A stretch of DNA of 14,590 nt from Prevotellaceae bacterium (GCA_031270565.1 JAISXJ010000187.1:1-14590); one strand, 5' to 3'. Shown: positions 1-6,724, counted from the stretch's first letter. Notes: a model not told the origin generated them from the sequence alone. A program made the numbers and translations.

Positions 1-2
1 TA

Positions 3-50
3 CCGCAGGTCGCTGACCTGCGGTTATGAAAATAATGTCCCTTCAGGACA
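3..50 (+). repeat. Two-hairpin palindromic repeat, copy 1
   Basis: Hairpin 1 has 9-bp arms CCGCAGGTC (3-11) and GACCTGCGG (15-23) around the loop GCT; A2/T24 adds one more pair. A spacer TTATGAAAATAA follows. Hairpin 2 has TGTCC (36-40) and GGACA (46-50) around CTTCA. Bases 3-40 match 6812-6849 at 37 of 38 positions, and a diverged inverted copy lies at 6964-7009. It is a dispersed intergenic element about 140 bases upstream of rnpA. Confidence 0.75.
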
Positions 51-51
51 A

Positions 52-131
52 CTCGCTACTAACTAATAACTACACTCTAATAACTAAAAAACTAATAACT
101 ATTCGTTATTCACTATTCACTAACAACTAAT
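52..131 (+). repeat. Low-complexity repeat of TAACTA/ACTAATAACT type, upstream of rnpA
   Basis: A degenerate run built from ACTAATAACT, CTACACTCTAATAACTA and TTCACTATTCACTA units. The same vocabulary recurs at 4389-4425, 6661-6710, 13870-13933 and 13974-14021. Here it reads toward rnpA and ends about 15 bases before the proposed -7 box. Confidence 0.65.
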
Positions 132-144
132 CAGCAAAAAGAAC

Positions 145-152
145 TATTTTTG
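145..152 (+). promoter_or_regulatory. Bacteroidetes-type -7 box for rnpA operon
   Basis: TATTTTTG matches TAnnTTTG, the -7 element used by the primary sigma factor of Bacteroidetes. It lies 39 bases before the rnpA ATG, giving a predicted leader of about 30 nt. No clear -33 TTG is seen 19-21 bases upstream, where the low-complexity repeat sits instead. Confidence 0.5.
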
Positions 153-191
153 CGTTTCCCTAAACAGTCATACAGAACGTAACTTAAAATA

Positions 192-581
192 ATGATTGCA
201 CTCAATAACCGCTTGCCAAAACGTGAACGATTAACCGGAAAAACCGCTGTTGAAACGCTTTTTACCAAAGGCGAAGCGCTTTTTCTGTTTCCTATAAGAG
301 TTATCTTTTACAAAACAACGTCAACAGATACCGGTGTGGTGCAGGCGCTTTTCTCCGTTCCCAAAAAGCAACACAAGCGGGCTACCGCACGCAACAGACA
401 CAAACGCTTAATGCGTGAAGCCTACCGGTTGCACAAACAAAACCTGCTGCAAACCGTTTCCACAAAACCGTTTGGCGTACATATTGCATTCGTCTTGATA
501 AATAATCATACCTTTTCCTATCGGCAAATAGCAGAACAGGTTACTCAGGCATTGCAACAGATAGAGGAGATGTTGAAATGA
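192..581 (+). CDS. rnpA: Ribonuclease P protein component
   Basis: Protein subunit of RNase P, which helps the catalytic RNA subunit remove 5' leaders from precursor tRNAs in the cytoplasm. The 129-residue length is normal for the family. The family signature RNRHKRLMREAYR is at residues 67-79, preceded by the SVPKKQHKRAT strand (55-65) and followed by a C-terminal helix. The N-terminus (LPKRERL, residues 8-14) matches the usual start, supporting the ATG at 192. The stop overlaps the yidD start by four bases (ATGA, 578-581), so the two are translationally coupled. The rnpA-yidD pair is conserved across bacteria. rpmH is not in the visible upstream part, which is all repeat DNA. Confidence 0.95.
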   Translation: MIALNNRLPKRERLTGKTAVETLFTKGEALFLFPIRVIFYKTTSTDTGVVQALFSVPKKQHKRATARNRHKRLMREAYRLHKQNLLQTVSTKPFGVHIAFVLINNHTFSYRQIAEQVTQALQQIEEMLK

Positions 582-799
582 AAAAATGGCTTTCATATAT
601 CGTCCTGTTGCCGGTTCGATTCTATCAACTTGCCCTATCGCCTCTTTTTCCGGCATCGTGTCGCTACGTACCGACCTGCTCGCAGTATGCCATTGAAGCA
701 GTAACCAAATATGGCGTCTTCAAGGGAGGTTGGCTGGCATTAAAACGCCTCTTGCGCTGTCATCCGTGGGGCGGCAGCGGCTATGACCCTGTTCCATAA
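578..799 (+). CDS. yidD: Membrane protein insertion efficiency factor YidD
   Basis: Small (73 aa) amphipathic, inner-membrane-associated protein thought to assist insertion of membrane proteins with YidC and Sec. The family pattern is clear: an N-terminal amphipathic helix with the motif FYQLALSPLFPASCRY (15-30), the cysteines C28, C34 and C61, the motif PTCSQYA (32-38), and the C-terminal HPWGGSGYDP (62-71). It starts inside the rnpA stop, with AGAGGAGA (563-570) seven bases upstream, a rare good Shine-Dalgarno in this window. It probably shares the rnpA transcript. The ATPase gene follows directly. Confidence 0.95.
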   Translation: MKKWLSYIVLLPVRFYQLALSPLFPASCRYVPTCSQYAIEAVTKYGVFKGGWLALKRLLRCHPWGGSGYDPVP

Positions 800-839
800 G
801 AAAAATAGTTATTCCGAAATAAAAATCACCCTCTTTAAT

Positions 840-2768
840 ATGAAAAATAATACTTCCAAACAGACATCCTGTCAATGCCATGCCTCCGACGAACCGTCAG
901 GCGTATTTTTGTGGAAGAACAGTATTCCGGCAATCGTCTCAGCTCTGATGCTTGGACTTGGACTGCTGGCAGATTATCTGTTTTCAGAAACGTTCTTCAC
1001 CGGTTATTGGCGTTTCGGCTGGTATGCTGTCGCCTATTTGCCCGTTGGTTTACCCGTGCTCAGGGATGCCGTGAAAGCGTTTTCTACCAGAGATTTCTTT
1101 ACCGAATTTTCCCTAATGGGTATTGCTACTATCGGTGCATTCGTCATTGATGAATATCCTGAGGGCGTCGCGGTGATGCTTTTTTATGTTGTCGGGGAAC
1201 TGTTTCAGGAGCAGGCTGTCAGCAAGGCAAAAAGAAATATTAAGGCGCTGTTGGATGTTTCGCCCGCTCAAGCCACTGTCCGGCGGGGAGAGAATTATCA
1301 GACCGTCCCTCCCGAACAGGTTGCTGTGGGCGAGACCATTCTGGTCAAGGTTGGCGAGCGTGTGCCACTGGACGGCAGGCTTCTGTCAGCCAAAAGCACA
1401 TTCGACACGGCAGCTCTCACCGGAGAGAGCGTCCCGCAGACCATTCGACAAGGCGAAACTGTGAAAGCGGGCATGATCAACCTTGAGCAGGTGATACAGG
1501 TGGCAGTTGAAAAAGTATTTGCAGACAGTGCGCTGTCGAAAATCCTTAATCTGGTACAAAATGCCATTGAACGTAAGGCAAAAACGGAACTGATAATTCG
1601 TCGCTTTGCACGGATTTATACGCCGACCGTCTTTTTGTTGGCAATAGCCATTGCCTGCCTGCCTGCCCTGTTCGTTGACAGCTATCTCTTTGCCGACTGG
1701 CTTTATCGGGCGCTGGTGTTTCTGGTGATTTCGTGTCCGTGTGCCTTGGTGGTATCCATTCCGTTGAGCTATTTTGGCGGAATAGGTGCAGCCTCCAAAC
1801 AGGGTGTACTCTTTAAGGGCGCTAACTATATCGACCGTATCACCGAAGTTAATACGGTGGTTATGGACAAAACGGGTACACTGACGCAGGGTGTATTCCG
1901 CGTGCAACGGGCAATTTCTCAAACCGATGATAACAGCTGGACAGCTACGGCAGCCGCCATTGAAGCGCAGTCAACACATCCGATAGCCGGAGCCATTGTG
2001 GAATATGTCGGTAAGGGCGCCGTTTTGCCGGAGGTAAACGCTGTGAAAGAGGTTGCAGGTTTTGGTTTGGTGGCTACTGTCGGCAACGCCCAGTGGTTAG
2101 TTGGCAATGGCAAACTGCTGCACCGGCATAATATTATATACGATACTGCTATAGACTCCCTTGTTGAGACAACGGTTTTTGTGGCAAGAGATGGACTGTT
2201 TCTCGGTTATTTCATCATTGCCGACACGCCCAAAAGCGATGCTGCACAGGCTGTTGCTCTGTTGCACAAAGCAGGTATTCGGCTGGTGGTGATGCTCAGC
2301 GGCGACAAGGATGCCATTGTCCAACAAACGGCACGCGAGCTTGATATTGATGTTGCTCTCGGCAATCTTCTTCCTGAAGACAAACTGCACTACATAGAAA
2401 ATCTCAAAAACGACAAAGATACGGTCGTTGCCTTTGTGGGCGACGGCATTAACGATACGCCGGCGCTGGCGCTTAGCGATGTTGGCATTTCTATGGGAGC
2501 ATTGGGCAGTGATGCGGCGATAGAGGTGGCTGACGTGGTGATTCAAACCGACCAGCCTTCAAAGATTGCAACCGCCATTGCCATTGGGAAAAAGACAAAA
2601 CAAATCGTTAAACAGAATATTACAATGGCTATTTCCCTGAAAATTGTTGTGATGATTTTAGGCGCTCTGGGAATTGCTTCGCTTTGGGCGGCTGTGTTTG
2701 CCGACGTCGGAGTGGCGCTAATGGCTATTCTCAATGCCGTGAGAATCTTTCGCATCAAAAAGTTTTAG
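840..2768 (+). CDS. zntA: P1B-type heavy-metal ATPase (Zn/Cd/Pb exporter group), no HMA domain
   Basis: Inner-membrane ATPase predicted to export soft divalent metals. With the ATG at 840 (642 aa) I see the actuator motif TGES (194-197), the membrane metal site CPC (299-301), the phosphorylation motif DKTGT (343-347), the HP motif of P1B ATPases (H380) and GDGINDTPA (from 534). K601 and D622 in the last two membrane helices match the Lys/Asp pair typical of the ZntA/CadA subgroup. No GMTCxxC heavy-metal domain precedes the first helix; only a short tail with SCQCH near residue 11 is present. An upstream in-frame ATG at 783 would add 19 residues and overlap yidD by 17 bp. I prefer 840 for its A/T-rich context and MKNN start, but the choice is uncertain. 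It probably belongs to the rnpA-yidD transcript. Metal specificity is inferred. Confidence 0.88.
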   Translation: MKNNTSKQTSCQCHASDEPSGVFLWKNSIPAIVSALMLGLGLLADYLFSETFFTGYWRFGWYAVAYLPVGLPVLRDAVKAFSTRDFFTEFSLMGIATIGAFVIDEYPEGVAVMLFYVVGELFQEQAVSKAKRNIKALLDVSPAQATVRRGENYQTVPPEQVAVGETILVKVGERVPLDGRLLSAKSTFDTAALTGESVPQTIRQGETVKAGMINLEQVIQVAVEKVFADSALSKILNLVQNAIERKAKTELIIRRFARIYTPTVFLLAIAIACLPALFVDSYLFADWLYRALVFLVISCPCALVVSIPLSYFGGIGAASKQGVLFKGANYIDRITEVNTVVMDKTGTLTQGVFRVQRAISQTDDNSWTATAAAIEAQSTHPIAGAIVEYVGKGAVLPEVNAVKEVAGFGLVATVGNAQWLVGNGKLLHRHNIIYDTAIDSLVETTVFVARDGLFLGYFIIADTPKSDAAQAVALLHKAGIRLVVMLSGDKDAIVQQTARELDIDVALGNLLPEDKLHYIENLKNDKDTVVAFVGDGINDTPALALSDVGISMGALGSDAAIEVADVVIQTDQPSKIATAIAIGKKTKQIVKQNITMAISLKIVVMILGALGIASLWAAVFADVGVALMAILNAVRIFRIKKF

Positions 2769-2796
2769 CGATATAAAAACACATGGCAAAAAAATG

Positions 2797-2804
2797 TACT
2801 TTTA
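2797..2804 (+). promoter_or_regulatory. Possible -7 box for the TonB-domain gene
   Basis: TACTTTTA followed by CAG differs by one base from TACTTTTGCAG, the box upstream of the arginine decarboxylase gene. It would give a leader of about 85 nt to the ATG at 2892. No -33 TTG is seen at the right spacing, so this is weak. Confidence 0.3.
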
Positions 2805-2819
2805 CAGGGCGATTCCAAA

Positions 2820-2835
2820 AGCGCTGTCCGGCGCT
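2820..2835 (+). repeat. Short hairpin AGCGC/GCGCT
   Basis: AGCGC (2820-2824) and GCGCT (2831-2835) flank TGTCCG in the 123-base gap between the ATPase and TonB-domain genes. There is no T-run after it, so it is not a normal intrinsic terminator. It would lie in the leader of the downstream gene if the promoter at 2797 is real. Confidence 0.3.
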
Positions 2836-2891
2836 TGTCGCTTCGCGTTATAGTGTTGAAATATAAATAATTAAAAACGATCTACTATTCT

Positions 2892-3581
2892 ATGAAAACA
2901 GTTAAACTACTGTCATTACTAACGTTAATGATGTGTTTTTTGTTAAGTAACGACCTTGTTGCGGCACAAAAACGCAAAAGTCCCGTAAAGAAACAACCCC
3001 AGCAGGAACAGGTGGAAGAGTCGGAAGATGCCGACAAGCAGGAAGTCGCCAAAAAGAAACCGTCTCCGGTAAAGAAAAAAGCTCCTGCGAAAAAGAAGAA
3101 GAGTAAAAAGAAAAAGAGCAAAGGCAAGAAAAAAGGCGCATCAAAAACGCCGGTGCGACCTGTTCCCCAAAGACCGGCGCCCAAGCCTGCCCCAAAACCT
3201 GCGCCTGTGGCAACGCCTGCTCCTGCGCCGGAATCCGCCCCTGTGGTAGAGGAATCCACGCCCATCCAGACACTGAGTGCAGATGAGAGTATGCCGCAGT
3301 TCCCTGAGGGCGAAGAGGCAATGTACGCCTTTATTACCAATAACTTGCAATACCCCGAAGCAGCCAAACAAAACGGGATAAACGGCAGAGTGATTGTACG
3401 TTTCTTTGTGGACAGAAAGGGCGAGCTTTCCAATATCAAAGTTGAGCAGTCGCTTTCGGCTGAGTGCGATGCGGAAGCCGTACGTATAGTCAAATCAATG
3501 CCTGCGTGGCATCCCGCCAAACAGAACGGCTTGCCGGTGGCGGTGTCTATTGCCATTCCGATAGTCTTTACGCTGCATTGA
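2892..3581 (+). CDS. TonB C-terminal domain protein with signal peptide and Lys/Pro-rich linker
   Basis: A 229-residue periplasmic or membrane-anchored protein of the TonB family. Residues 1-25 form a signal-peptide-like segment (Lys, a hydrophobic core, then VAA-Q). Residues 27-86 are strongly basic, with Lys clusters at 61-81 and an acidic patch at 42-48. Residues 88-117 are Pro/Ala/Lys repeats of the PKPAP kind, as in the TonB periplasmic spacer. The TonB C-terminal domain covers about 135-229, with YPEAAKQNGINGRV (154-167), VDRKGEL (173-179) and the final beta strands. Such domains bind the TonB box of outer-membrane receptors. The N-terminus looks more like a cleavable signal than a classical TonB anchor, and no exbB/exbD genes are adjacent, so it may be an accessory TonB-like protein rather than the main energy transducer. 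Confidence 0.85.
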   Translation: MKTVKLLSLLTLMMCFLLSNDLVAAQKRKSPVKKQPQQEQVEESEDADKQEVAKKKPSPVKKKAPAKKKKSKKKKSKGKKKGASKTPVRPVPQRPAPKPAPKPAPVATPAPAPESAPVVEESTPIQTLSADESMPQFPEGEEAMYAFITNNLQYPEAAKQNGINGRVIVRFFVDRKGELSNIKVEQSLSAECDAEAVRIVKSMPAWHPAKQNGLPVAVSIAIPIVFTLH

Positions 3582-3613
3582 TGTACTGACAGACAAAAAA
3601 ATGACAATAAAAT

Positions 3614-3635
3614 AAAAGCCCCGCAAGGGGCTTTT
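3614..3635. terminator. Bidirectional intrinsic terminator between convergent genes
   Basis: Perfect 9-bp stem AAAAGCCCC (3614-3622) / GGGGCTTTT (3627-3635) closed by a GCAA tetraloop. The A-run and T-run let it work on both strands. It sits 32 bases after the TonB-domain stop and 29 bases beyond the cobB stop, so it probably ends both transcripts. Confidence 0.85.
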
Positions 3636-3664
3636 GCATTGCTATCACAAAAAATTTTACTGCA

Positions 3665-4354
3665 TTACTTGAGCATTTTCTCCAAATTGTTTGCCAGTAG
3701 CGGCATACCTATTGCAAATCGCTCTCTGATGCAGGTAACGTTCCGTCCGGTTACCTCGCCGCCTGCAGGATTGATAACAAAGACAGCACATGCCGACGGT
3801 GCATAGTGAAACAGGGACGCCGCAGGATAAACCGCCAGCGATGTGCCGGCGATTACCACAATATCCGCTGATGAAATAATTTCTATTGCCCTTTCCATCA
3901 TCGGGACAGGCTCTCCGAAAAAGACAATATGTGGACGTAGCTGTCCGCCCTCTGGGCAGCGGTCGCCTAACATTATATCGCCGTCAATCTCGCGGATATA
4001 CGATTCGTTTTTCATACTTCGACACTTAGTGAGTTCGCCATGCAGATGCAGTACTTTTGCAGAGCCTGCGCGTTCGTGCAGATTATCCACATTTTGTGTG
4101 ATTACATCCACGTCAAACAGCGTCTCCAATGCTGCCACTGCGTAATGTCCCGCATTAGGCTCTACGCTTTTGAGTTGCCTGCGGCGTTGATTGTAAAAGT
4201 CAAGCACCAGCGCGGGATTACGCTCCAATGCTTCCGGCGTACAGACATCTTCTATTCTGTGCTTTGCCCAAAGTCCGTCGGCATCCCGAAATGTCTCCAA
4301 GCCGCTGTCGGCGCTCACGCCTGCGCCGGATAAAATTACTAAATGCTGTTTCAT
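3665..4354 (-). CDS. cobB: NAD-dependent protein deacylase (sirtuin, CobB, SIRT5-like class)
   Basis: Cytoplasmic sirtuin that removes acyl groups from lysines using NAD+, giving nicotinamide and O-acyl-ADP-ribose. The 229-residue chain has the NAD-binding motif GAGVSADSGLETFRD (10-24), TQNVDNLHERAG (86-97), the catalytic H105 in HLHGEL, and GTSL (170-173). Y54 and R57 in FYNQRRRQL match the Tyr/Arg pair that in E. coli CobB and SIRT5 favours succinyl and malonyl lysines, so desuccinylase activity is likely. The zinc-binding four-cysteine module is not present: the insert (108-140) holds only C111 and C133. From memory, short Bacteroidetes CobBs commonly lack it. The gene is single, with its own promoter 24 bases upstream and the shared terminator downstream. 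Confidence 0.93.
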   Translation of the reverse strand: MKQHLVILSGAGVSADSGLETFRDADGLWAKHRIEDVCTPEALERNPALVLDFYNQRRRQLKSVEPNAGHYAVAALETLFDVDVITQNVDNLHERAGSAKVLHLHGELTKCRSMKNESYIREIDGDIMLGDRCPEGGQLRPHIVFFGEPVPMMERAIEIISSADIVVIAGTSLAVYPAASLFHYAPSACAVFVINPAGGEVTGRNVTCIRERFAIGMPLLANNLEKMLK

Positions 4355-4377
4355 AACACACTGTATTTTATTTCACG

Positions 4378-4385
4378 CAAAGGTA
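4378..4385 (-). promoter_or_regulatory. -7 box for cobB
   Basis: On the minus strand this reads TACCTTTG, a full match to TAnnTTTG. It ends 24 bases before the cobB ATG. The arrangement (box, 24-base gap, start, and a TTTTTAGTTATTAGAGTGTAG-type repeat just upstream) is the same as at sufB (13857-13864). Confidence 0.7.
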
Positions 4386-4388
4386 CTT

Positions 4389-4425
4389 CTTTTAGTTTTT
4401 AGTTATTAGAGTGTAGTTATTAGTT
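4389..4425 (-). repeat. Low-complexity repeat upstream of the cobB promoter
   Basis: On the + strand this is TTTAGTTTTTAGTTATTAG followed by AGTGTAGTTATTAGTTG. It is near-identical to 13873-13905 upstream of sufB and related to 52-131 and 6661-6710. It directly abuts the cobB -7 box. Confidence 0.65.
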
Positions 4426-4444
4426 GTTTTCAAAAAGAAAACCA

Positions 4445-4526
4445 GAACACAGATGACACAGATTTAACAGATAAACGCCAGATTTCTATCTGTGAAAATC
4501 GTGTCTAATCTACGTTATCAGTGTTC
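4445..4526. repeat. Imperfect palindromic element of the GAACACAGATGACACAGATT type
   Basis: The left side reads GAACACAGATGACACAGATT and the right side ends in ATC-GTGTCTAATCT-ACGTTATCAGTGTTC, forming a long imperfect hairpin of about 82 bases. An 18-base piece, GAAAACCAGAACACAGAT, occurs at both 4437-4454 and 4531-4548. The composition recalls dispersed ATCTGTGT/ACACAGAT elements common between genes of Bacteroidetes; that recollection was not checked. Confidence 0.5.
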
Positions 4527-4599
4527 AATAGAAAACCAGAACACAGATTGTTTGCAACTTTTTCAACGCCCTAAAAAATGGAAGGATAGCATATAAATA

Positions 4600-4627
4600 A
4601 AAAAGGTCTTTTCTCAAAGACCTTTTT
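4600..4627 (-). terminator. Strong intrinsic terminator
   Basis: 12-bp perfect stem AAAAAGGTCTTT (4600-4611) / AAAGACCTTTTT (4616-4627) with a four-base loop. T-runs on both strands make it potentially bidirectional. Nothing on the + strand leads into it. On the minus strand it would end the candidate small RNA, or distant read-through from speA. Confidence 0.75.
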
Positions 4628-4700
4628 CTTGTGTAATTTTTTTTATAGTATTAGTTGTCTAAGGTAAAAAAGATTAGGTTTCGTTAGCCGAAAACTAACG
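4600..4700 (-). ncRNA. Candidate small RNA of about 100 nt, leftward
   Basis: The minus strand has a promoter at 4736-4704, a 5' hairpin CGTTAG (4700-4695) / CTAACG (4687-4682) starting near the predicted first base, an A/U-rich middle without an ATG, and a strong terminator at 4627-4600. The unit stands alone: the arginine decarboxylase stop is 400 bases upstream, and cobB has its own promoter about 215 bases downstream. I do not recognise it as 6S, SRP RNA, tmRNA or RNase P RNA; it is too short for most of these. It could instead be the relic of an attenuated leader. Confidence 0.45.
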
Positions 4701-4703
4701 GTG

Positions 4704-4736
4704 CAAAGTAACATCAAATTATTCAATTCCACCAAA
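4704..4736 (-). promoter_or_regulatory. Promoter of the candidate small RNA
   Basis: Read on the minus strand, TTTG (4736-4733) is followed after 21 bases by TTACTTTG (4711-4704), then CACC. The -33 TTG with 19-21 spacing and a -7 box with one mismatch to TAnnTTTG fit the Bacteroidetes consensus. Predicted start is near 4700-4697. Confidence 0.5.
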
Positions 4737-5100
4737 ATAAAAAGTATATTATACAACATATTTTTGGGGCATATTGAAATGTTGCCAAAAACACGCTATA
4801 CTCGTATAATGAAGTACATCTAATTATTTGGAAATAAGACGCTTATTGCGCCCAAAAAGTGAATATAACTTAATTTTTGAGGTAAAAATGGGGCGTTAAA
4901 AAATTATCTTTCCCCCTGTTTTTTGCGAAATTCGCAAAATTTCGTCTTGCGGATAAAAAGAAAAAACGTCAAATTTTTCTCTAATGAGGAAGAAATAAGA
5001 CATTTTGAAAGCGAACGCACAAAATAGAAAGCAAAAATGTGAAAAATATGCCAATTTGCTGCTATATTGCCGCTTTTTTAGTTGTATAAATAAGTGATTA
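4737..5100. other. AT-rich gap downstream of the arginine decarboxylase gene
   Basis: No ORF above about 13 codons and no recognisable RNA gene. The only clear structure is the inverted repeat TTTTGCGAA (4921-4929) / TTCGCAAAA (4931-4939). No convincing terminator follows the arginine decarboxylase stop here. Confidence 0.5.
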
Positions 5101-6492
5101 TCAGTATCCCAATATTTTTAACATTGATTTGTAACTTTGTTCCTTTGCAAAGAGTTTAGTCGTGTATTCTCCGTTCTCATCAAGGTCGATTACCACCAAT
5201 TTTGGTGCGGGTGTCAGACAGTGTTGAATCCCGCCATAACCACCAAGCGACTCTTGATAGGCGCCCATGTGAAAAAAGCCGACATACTGCTCTTCGCTTG
5301 TGCTGATTTTCGGCAGGAAGACGGCATTGGAATGTGCTTCGGCATTGTAAAAATCTTCACTGTCGCAGGTAAGACCTCCAAGATGCACGCGCTCGTATTC
5401 TTTGTTCCAGTTGTTGATTGCCAGCAGCACATAACGCTGATTAATAGCCCATGTATCGGGTAAGGTCGTCATAAACGAACTGTCTATCATATTCCACAAT
5501 TCGCGGTCGTTCTGCTGCTTCTGATTGACAATGGAATAGAGTATCGCACCGCTTTCGCCAACCGTGTATGACCCAAATTCGGTGAAAATGTGCGGCTCCG
5601 GAACGCCATTATTATGGCAAACAGTCTTTATCTGAGCCACAATTTCCTCTGCCATGTATTCGTAGTCGTAGGCAAAATCCAGATGCGCCTGTATGGGAAA
5701 TCCTCCGCCGATATTGAGAGAATCCAGTTCCGGACAGATTTTTTTCAGTTCACAGTAAAGATTCACCGCCTTGCTCAACTCGTTCCAGTAATAGGCGGTA
5801 TCACGAATGCCGGTGTTAATAAAGAAGTGAAGCATCACCAGACCGACATTCGGATTGTTCTGAATCTTATCCTGATAGTAGGGTATAACGTCATTATACC
5901 GTATCCCCAAACGCGATGTATAGAAGTCAAACTTGGGTTCTTCTTCCGATGCGATACGAATACCTACATTAAATCGTTTGCTTTCATCAAAATTAAACAG
6001 ATCCAATTCAAATTTATTATCCAAAATAGGTAGGACATTGGTGAACCCCAGACGAATTAAATTCTCAATATTTTCGACATATTGAGGTCGTTTAAATCCG
6101 TTACATATAATGTATGTGTCCTTTTGCAGTTGTCCCGATTCGTGAAGTGACTCCAAAATATTTATGTCAAATGCTGATGAAGTCTCTATATGCACGTGAT
6201 GCTTTAACACCTCTTCCATCACAAAAGAGAAGTGGGAACTCTTAGTACAATAGCAATAATTATAGTCGCCCTGATAATCTACTTTTGCCATAGCAACGTT
6301 AAACATACGCCGTGCTTTCTGAATATTTTGCGCAATTTTTGGCAAATACGTAATACGCAACGGCGTGCCATACTGCTTAATAAGATCCATTAACGGAATA
6401 TTAAACCATTGTAAATCACCTTCATCAAAGGTAAATTCTCCATTAGGGATTTCAAACGCCTGTTGAATTAAATCAATATATTTATTCTTCAT
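5101..6492 (-). CDS. speA: Arginine decarboxylase, short Bacteroidetes form (PLP fold III)
   Basis: PLP-dependent cytoplasmic enzyme predicted to decarboxylate L-arginine to agmatine, the first step of polyamine synthesis. The 463 residues form an alanine-racemase-type barrel followed by a beta domain. Visible landmarks are the PLP lysine K84 in YCYCTKSS, H222 in MLHFF, the phosphate-binding GGGFP (262-266), TEFGSYTVGE (304-313), the second-subunit catalytic C376-D377 in GLTCDSED, and GAYQESLGG (410-418). The sequence closely resembles the roughly 460-residue arginine decarboxylases I remember from Flavobacteria and is shorter than the 630-residue E. coli SpeA. Diaminopimelate or carboxynorspermidine decarboxylase are related alternatives but fit less well. 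It has its own promoter about 93 bases upstream; speB is not adjacent. Confidence 0.85.
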   Translation of the reverse strand: MKNKYIDLIQQAFEIPNGEFTFDEGDLQWFNIPLMDLIKQYGTPLRITYLPKIAQNIQKARRMFNVAMAKVDYQGDYNYCYCTKSSHFSFVMEEVLKHHVHIETSSAFDINILESLHESGQLQKDTYIICNGFKRPQYVENIENLIRLGFTNVLPILDNKFELDLFNFDESKRFNVGIRIASEEEPKFDFYTSRLGIRYNDVIPYYQDKIQNNPNVGLVMLHFFINTGIRDTAYYWNELSKAVNLYCELKKICPELDSLNIGGGFPIQAHLDFAYDYEYMAEEIVAQIKTVCHNNGVPEPHIFTEFGSYTVGESGAILYSIVNQKQQNDRELWNMIDSSFMTTLPDTWAINQRYVLLAINNWNKEYERVHLGGLTCDSEDFYNAEAHSNAVFLPKISTSEEQYVGFFHMGAYQESLGGYGGIQHCLTPAPKLVVIDLDENGEYTTKLFAKEQSYKSMLKILGY

Positions 6493-6584
6493 AATCCAAA
6501 AGTAACTGATTTACATTGAAAAAAAATAACCTGTTTATCTCATCCGCATTTATGCAAATTAGTCTATCCGACAAAAACGGACTG

Positions 6585-6616
6585 CAAAAGTAGATAAAAA
6601 ACTACTTCCATCCAAA
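6585..6616 (-). promoter_or_regulatory. -33/-7 promoter for the arginine decarboxylase gene
   Basis: On the minus strand TTTG (6616-6613) is followed after 20 bases by TACTTTTG (6592-6585). Both boxes and the spacing match the Bacteroidetes consensus, making this the best promoter in the window. It implies a leader of about 85 nt before the ATG at 6492. Confidence 0.7.
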
Positions 6617-6660
6617 TGTTTTTATTATGGGTTAATTCTTTTTTTGAGGCGCTATAAAAA

Positions 6661-6724
6661 GAGTTGTCAGTTGTCAGAGTATAGTTTTTAGAGTTTAGAG
6701 TGTAGTTTTTTGCCCGTTAGGGCA
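6661..6724 (-). repeat. Low-complexity repeat and short hairpin upstream of speA promoter
   Basis: GTTGTCAGTTGTCAG and TTTTTAGAGTTTAGAGTGTAG units belong to the same repeat vocabulary seen at 52-131, 4389-4425 and 13870-14021. They are followed by the hairpin TGCCC (6711-6715) GTTA GGGCA (6720-6724). The repeat lies about 45 bases upstream of the speA -33 box. Confidence 0.5.

Noticed and set aside
52..131. Repeated ACTAATAACT units considered as a CRISPR array or origin iterons
   Set aside because: Unit length and spacing are irregular, there are no unique spacers, no cas or replication genes, and the same units are scattered at other loci.
1386..1922. 178-codon reading frame antisense to the metal ATPase gene
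   Set aside because: The + strand carries all P-type ATPase motifs without a break; the antisense product has no recognisable family and arises from codon bias.
2885..3607. 240-codon antisense frame over the TonB-domain gene
   Set aside because: Its Gly/Ala and Phe-rich stretches are the mirror of the Pro/Ala and Lys tracts in the real gene.
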